From Phymorhynchus buccinoides (lineage: Eukaryota; Mollusca; Gastropoda; Neogastropoda; Raphitomidae): a stretch of DNA of 64,000 nucleotides. The DNA lies in assembly GCA_017654935.2 (NCBI GenBank), contig CM065700.1, forward strand, positions 51,275,482-51,339,481, in the 5' to 3' direction. The notes under the pieces are model-generated. The model ran no database searches and was not told the DNA's origin. It saw only the letters and a program-made list of their open reading frames with translations. This document shows positions 59,501 to 64,000 of this stretch, one piece after another (position 1 is the stretch's first letter; the number at the start of each line of letters is the position of its first letter). Both the position numbers and the translations under genes were made by a program.

Positions 59501-60405
59501 TGTCACTTTTGTTGTGTCTGATTTCCCTTCTTCTTCCATCGCTTCCTGCTTGCTGTCACTTTTGTTGTGTCTCATTTTCCTTCTTCTTCCATCGCTTCCT
59601 GCTTGCTGTCACTTTTGTTGTGTTTGATTTTCCTTCTTCTTCCATCGCTTCCTGCTTGCTGTCACTTTTGTTGTGTCTCCTTTTCCTTCTTCTTCCATCG
59701 CTTCCTGCTTGCTGTCACTTTTGTTGTGTCTCATTTCCCTTCTTCTTCCATCGCTTCCTGCTTGCTGTCACTTTTGTTGTGTCTCCTTTTCCTTCTTCTT
59801 CCATCGCTTCCTGCTTGCTGTCACTTTTGTTGTGTTTGATTTTCCTTCTTCTTCCATCGCTTCCTGCTTGCTGTCACTTTTGTTGTGTCTCCTTTTCCTT
59901 CTTCTTCCATCGCTTCCTGCTTGCTGTCACTTTTGTTGTGTCTCCTTTTCCTTCTTCTTCCATCGCTTCCTGCTTGCTGTCACTTTTGTTGTGTCTCCTT
60001 TCCCTTCTTCTTCCATCGCTTCCTGCTTGCTGTCACTTTTGTTGTGTCTCCTTTTCCTTCTTCTTCCATCGCTTCCTGCTTGCTGTCACTTTTGTTGTGT
60101 CTCCTTTCCCTTCTTCTTCCATCGCTTCCTGCTTGCTGTCACTTTTGTTGTGTCTCATTTCCCTTCTTCTTCCATCGCTTCCTGCTTGCTGTCACTTTTG
60201 TTGTGTCTCCTTTCCCTTCTTCTTCCATCGCTTCCTGCTTGCTGTCACTTTTGTTGTGTCTCATTTCCCTTCTTCTTCCATCGCTTCCTGCTTGCTGTCA
60301 CTTTCCTTGTTGTGCTTGCTGTCACTTTTGTTGTGTTGCTGTCACTTTTGTTGTGTCCTTCCCTTCTTCTTCCATCGCTTCCTGCTTGCTGTCACTTTTG
60401 TTTTT
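56590..60405. repeat. 53-bp polypyrimidine minisatellite, about 72 units
   Basis: Unit TTCCCTTCTTCTTCCATCGC, then TTCCTGCTTGCTGTCACTTT and TGTTGTGTCTCCT (53 bp). CTCC, CTCA, CTGA and TTGA variants sit at one site, and TCCC or TTCC at another. All three forward frames are open because the unit lacks stops and 53 is not a multiple of 3. Frames up to 676 codons are not genes. Truncated units occur near 57750, 58335, 58855 and 60300. Confidence 0.97.
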
Positions 60406-60494
60406 GTTCGTGTGCTTCACTTTTGTTGTTTTCCTTTTTGTGTCCTTACATTCAAAATGGACTTATAGTCTGAAACATCTGTATTGTTTTTTTC

Positions 60495-60546
60495 TTTCTA
60501 TTAAAGGACCTTTTTCCTACCCGAAAGACTGATTTGTTGTTCCTGT
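60495..60546 (-). repeat. 52-bp inverted repeat, right copy
   Basis: Exact reverse complement of 56493-56544. Confidence 0.95.
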
Positions 60547-60579
60547 GTGCAAAGGTCCTAGTGGTCACAAATTACCTTC

Positions 60580-60770
60580 ACTGATTTCAGAGTTTGGATT
60601 ACTGACAGTGAACATTTGGGGTAGACAGGTCTGCAGATGCCTGAAATAACTGATTTCAGAGCTTGGATTACTGACAGTGAACATTTGGGGTAGACAGGTC
60701 TGCAGATGCCTGATATAACTGATTTCAGAGCTTGGATTACTGACAGTGGACATTTGGGGTAGACGGGTCT
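60580..60770. repeat. About 80-bp repeat, right of the TIR element
   Basis: Continuation of the units seen at 56330-56492, beginning ACTGATTTCAGAGTTTGG. Confidence 0.9.
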
Positions 60771-61512
60771 GGTGCAGGTGTCATGGAAAGGTCACATCAT
60801 GTCATGATTGTGCAGGTGTCATGGAAAGATCATGTCACGATTGTCTGTGCAGGTGTCATGATTGTGCAGGTGTCATGGAAAGGTCATGTCATGATTGTGC
60901 AGGTGTCATGGAAAGGTTATGTCGTGATTGTCTGTGCATGTGTCATGGAAAGGTCATGTCATTATGGTACCGTGTCATGGAAAGGTCATGCCATGATTGT
61001 CTGTGCAGGTGTCATGGAAAGGTCATGCCATGTCATGATTATGCTGGTGTCATGTAAAGGTCATGTCATGATTGTCTGTGCAGGTGTCATCTCATGTCAT
61101 GATTGTCTGAGCAGGTGTCATGGAAAAGTCGCGTCATGTGTGTGTGTGTGTGTGTCATGGAAAGGTCATGTCTTGTCATGATCGGATGTGTCGTGGAAGG
61201 TCATGTCATGATTGTCTGTGCATGTGTCATTGAAAGGTCATGTGTCACGATTGTATGTGCAGGTGTCACGGAAAGGTCATGTCATGGTTGTCTGTGCAAG
61301 TGTAATGGAAAGGTCATGTCCTGATTGTATATGCAGGTGTCATGGAAAGGTCATGTCATGATTTTGCAGGTGTCATGGACAGGTCATGTCATGATTGTCT
61401 ATGCAGGTGTCATGGAAAGGTCATAGCATGATGGTTTTCTATACAGGTGTCCTGGAAATGTCATGTCATGATGGTTTTCTATGCAAGTGTCATGGAAAGT
61501 TCACGTCATGTG

Positions 61513-61655
61513 GTTTAAGCAAATCTTTATTCATTTGAAAAGATCAAACAGAAAGACAATTAGAGCAACAACAAGCTCGAAGCTTATACCGTGCTCCTTA
61601 AATTAACATCATAATTGCACAATTGATTGAACAGATGGAGACTGCATTTAAATCA
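61513..61655. mobile_element. About 140-bp insertion in the array
   Basis: Unique sequence (GGTTTAAGCAAATCTTTATT through GACTGCATTTAAA) interrupts the array and is flanked by TCACGTCATGT on both sides (about 61502-61512 and 61656-61666). That suggests an 11-bp target duplication, although the array itself is rich in similar words. It is possibly a short non-autonomous element. Confidence 0.5.
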
Positions 61656-62035
61656 CGTCATGTCATATGATGTTTTCTATGCAGGTATCATGGAAAGGTC
61701 ATGTCATGTCATATGATGTTTTCTATGCAGGTGTCATGGAAAGGTCATGTCATGATGGTTTTCTATACAGGTGTCATGGAAAGTTCACGTAATGTCATGA
61801 TGGTTTTCAATGCAGATATCATGGAAAGTTCACATCATGTCAGGATGGTTTTCTATACAGCTGTCATGGAAAGGTCATGCCATGTCATGATGGTTTTCTA
61901 TACGGCTGTCATGGAAAGGTGTCATGTCGTGATGGTTTTCTATACAGCTGTCATGGAAAGGTTGTGTCATGTCGTGGTGGTTTTCTATACAGCTGTCATG
62001 GAAAGGTCGTGTCATGTCATGATGGTTTTATATAC

Positions 62036-63267
62036 AGCTGTCATGGAAAGGTCATGTCATGGTGGGTTTTCTATACAGCTGTCATGGAAAGGTCGTGTCA
62101 TGTCATGGTGGTTTTCTATACAGCTGTCATGGAAAGGTCATGTTATATGATGGTTTTCTATACAGCTGTCATGGAAAGTTCACGTCATGTTATATGATGG
62201 TTTTCTATGCAGCTGTCATGGAAATGTCATGTTTGTTATATGATGGTTTTCTATACAGCTGTCATGGAAAGGTCACATCATTTCATATGATGGTTTTCTA
62301 TACAGCTGTCATGGAAAGGTCACATCATTTCATATGATGGTTTTCTATACAGCTGTCATGGAAAGGTCACATCATTTCATATGATGGTTTTCTATACAGC
62401 TGTCATGGAAAGGTCACATCATTTCATATGATGGTTTTCTATACAGCTGTCATGGAAAGGTCACATCATTTCATATGATGGTTTTCTATACAGCTGTCAT
62501 GGAAAGGTCATGCCATGATGTTTTTCTATGCAGATGTCACGGAAAGGTCATGTCATGACGGCTTTCTATACAGGTGTAATGGAAAGGTCACGTCATGATG
62601 TTTTCTATGCAGGTGCCATGTAAAGGTCATGTCATGACGGCTTTCTATACAGCTGTCATGGAAAGGTCATGTCATGGTGGGTTTTCTATACAGCTGTCAT
62701 GGAAAGGTCGTGTCATGTCATGGTGGTTTTCTATACAGCTGTCATGGAAAGGTCATGTTATATGATGGTTTTCTATACAGCTGTCATGGAAAGTTCACGT
62801 CATGTTATATGATGGTTTTCTATGCAGCTGTCATGGAAATGTCATGTTTGTTATATGATGGTTTTCTATACAGCTGTCATGGAAAGGTCACATCATTTCA
62901 TATGATGGTTTTCTATACAGCTGTCATGGAAAGGTCACATCATTTCATATGATGGTTTTCTATACAGCTGTCATGGAAAGGTCACATCATTTCATATGAT
63001 GGTTTTCTATACAGCTGTCATGGAAAGGTCACATCATTTCATATGATGGTTTTCTATACAGCTGTCATGGAAAGGTCACATCATTTCATATGATGGTTTT
63101 CTATACAGCTGTCATGGAAAGGTCATGCCATGATGTTTTTCTATGCAGATGTCACGGAAAGGTCATGTCATGACGGCTTTCTATACAGGTGTAATGGAAA
63201 GGTCACGTCATGATGTTTTCTATGCAGGTGCCATGTAAAGGTCATGTCATGACGGCTTTCTATACAG
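62036..63267 (+). repeat. 615-bp higher-order duplication within the array
   Basis: The block from about 62036 to 62652 recurs at 62651-63267 with an offset of 615 bp (for example 62041 and 62656). It has the same order of unit variants and identical translated segments. Confidence 0.9.
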
Positions 63268-63732
63268 GTGTAATGGAAAGGTCACGTCATGATGTTTTCT
63301 ATGCAGGTGTCATGGAAAGGTCACATCATGTCACGATGGTTTTCTATGCAGGTGTCATGGAAAGGTCATGTCATGTCATGATGGTTTTCTATGCAGGTGT
63401 CATGAAAAGGTCACATCATGTCACGATGGTTTTCTTTGCAGGTGCCATGGAAAGGTCATGTCATGGTTTTCTATGCAGGTGTCATGGAAAGGTCACATCA
63501 TGTCACGATGGTTTTCTTTGCAGGTGTCATGGAAAGGTCATGTCATGGTTTTCTATGCAGGTGTCATGGAAAGGTCACATCATGTCACGATGGTTTTCTA
63601 TGCAGGTGTCATGGAAAGGTCACATGTCACGATGGTTTTCTATGCAGGTGTCATGGAAAGGTCACATCATGTCATGATGGTTTTCTATGCAGGTGTCATG
63701 GAAAGGTCATGTCATGATGGTTTTCTATGCAG

Positions 63733-63842
63733 GTGTCATGGAAAGTCCCCTTCCCAGACTACAAACCTGTGGACTTCACTGCACCAACTGTGTCAGCCGC
63801 ACCGGTGTGGGCCGATGTGGATGTCAGGAAACAGCACACTCA
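63733..63842 (+). CDS. NUDT9: NUDT9-like ADP-ribose pyrophosphatase, second visible exon
   Basis: Begins after the acceptor TTTTCTATGCAG and ends before the strong donor GTGAGT at 63843. Phase 0 at the 5' side continues from the exon at 55511-55633 (...DNK joined to VSWK...). The 36 codons read VSWKVPFPDYKPVDFTAP, then TVSAAPVWADVDVR and KQHT. This matches the NUDT9-family stretch after V-P-x-x-K-V: a Trp, then D-Y-K-P-V-[DE]-[FY]-T-A, and finally W-A-D. The match across two separate exons, in order and in phase, is the best evidence for a real host gene here. The catalytic Nudix motif would be further downstream, outside the window. TRPM2 NUDT9-H is less likely, because the human TRPM2 version lacks DYKPV, but it is not excluded. 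Confidence 0.7.
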
Positions 63843-64000
63843 GTGAGTGAATTTATACAGTATTGTACACTGTGTTACTGTGAGCCGCACCAATCTGTTA
63901 ACCGCACCAACTGTGTCAGCCGCACCGGTGTGGGCCGATGTGGATGTCAGGAAACAGCACACTCAGTGAGTGAATTTATACAGTATTGTACACTGTGTTA
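63843..64000 (+). repeat. 123-bp duplication of the exon's 3' half and donor
   Basis: GCACCAACTGTGTCAGCCGC through CACACTCAGTGAGTGAATTT occurs at 63781 and again at 63904, 123 bp later. The second copy keeps the donor GTGAGT but not the exon's acceptor. The array may continue past the window end. Confidence 0.93.

Larger units (their letters stand above)
60770..63732 (+). repeat. 37-45-bp array containing exon acceptor and exon start, about 65 units
   Basis: The typical unit is TTTTCTATGCAG plus GTGTCATGGAAAGGTCATGT plus CATGATGG. The first 13 exon bases (GTGTCATGGAAAG) and the upstream pyrimidine-CAG acceptor of the exon at 63733 are present in nearly every unit. Early units use GATTGTCTGTGCAG, and a large block uses TATACAGCTGTCATGG. 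The final unit (63693-63732) runs straight into the real exon. Confidence 0.95.

Noticed and set aside
56556..60468. Very long plus-strand frames (up to 676 codons) of Leu/Cys/Phe-rich repeats, looking like a membrane protein
   Set aside because: They arise from a 53-bp unit without stops in any frame. All three frames are equally open, there is no start context, and the protein period simply equals the DNA unit.
60746..63850. Cys/His-rich frames (GFLYSCHGKV...) resembling zinc-finger or toxin-like repeats
   Set aside because: They are translations of the 37-45-bp acceptor array in shifting frames. Unit lengths vary and break any frame. Only the terminal exon reads as a known family.

Overview
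This is an animal nuclear genome window. It is intron- and repeat-dominated, with no operons and no RNA genes that I could find. The mix of degraded LINE and Gypsy retroelements, very abundant microsatellites and minisatellites, and a NUDT9-type exon pair suggests a lophotrochozoan, most likely a mollusc. The species assignment is inference. A 500-base run of N (18964-19463) shows that this is a scaffolded assembly.

The first 45 kb is a giant inverted repeat. The left arm runs from the window start to the N gap (1-18963). The right arm (about 27698-45369) is its reverse complement. Both arms hold, in mirrored order: (i) an ORF1-like pseudogene with two coding minisatellites (72 bp and about 81 bp units) and an SGNH/GDSL-hydrolase domain; (ii) a 62-bp array split by a 5'-truncated CR1/L2-like LINE; (iii) a 19-bp array rich in the CRE octamer TGACGTCA; and (iv) a dead Ty3/Gypsy retrotransposon (gag, protease, RT, RNase H, integrase) whose RT region carries a six-unit, 59-bp tandem expansion. 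The arms look nearly identical in unique sequence and share inactivating lesions. They differ in array length and array pattern, and they diverge abruptly at the start of the Gypsy 3' LTR next to the gap. This may be a true palindrome or an inverted haplotype/assembly duplication.

Between the arms (19464-27697) lie gene-free sequence, several minisatellites (about 60, 36, 35 and 41 bp), simple repeats, an internally deleted LINE, and an RT fragment interrupted by the right-arm Gypsy LTR.

From 45.4 to 54.9 kb the window holds long (GA)n tracts, 39-bp and 69/80-bp arrays and four LINE remnants (C-terminal, RT, RNase H and C-terminal parts). One of these has had a 24-codon piece amplified fivefold.

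The only likely host gene is on the plus strand at the right end: two exons (55511-55633 and 63733-63842) that read as the start of a NUDT9-family ADP-ribose pyrophosphatase (or the related TRPM2 NUDT9-H domain), separated by an 8.1 kb intron. Each exon is preceded by a tandem array whose units contain that exon's own 3' splice acceptor and first coding bases: 111-119 bp units before the first exon and 37-45 bp units before the second. The intron also holds a roughly 72-copy 53-bp polypyrimidine array bounded by 52-bp inverted repeats. A recurring theme is minisatellites seeded from coding sequence or exon edges, and this is the most unusual feature of the region.
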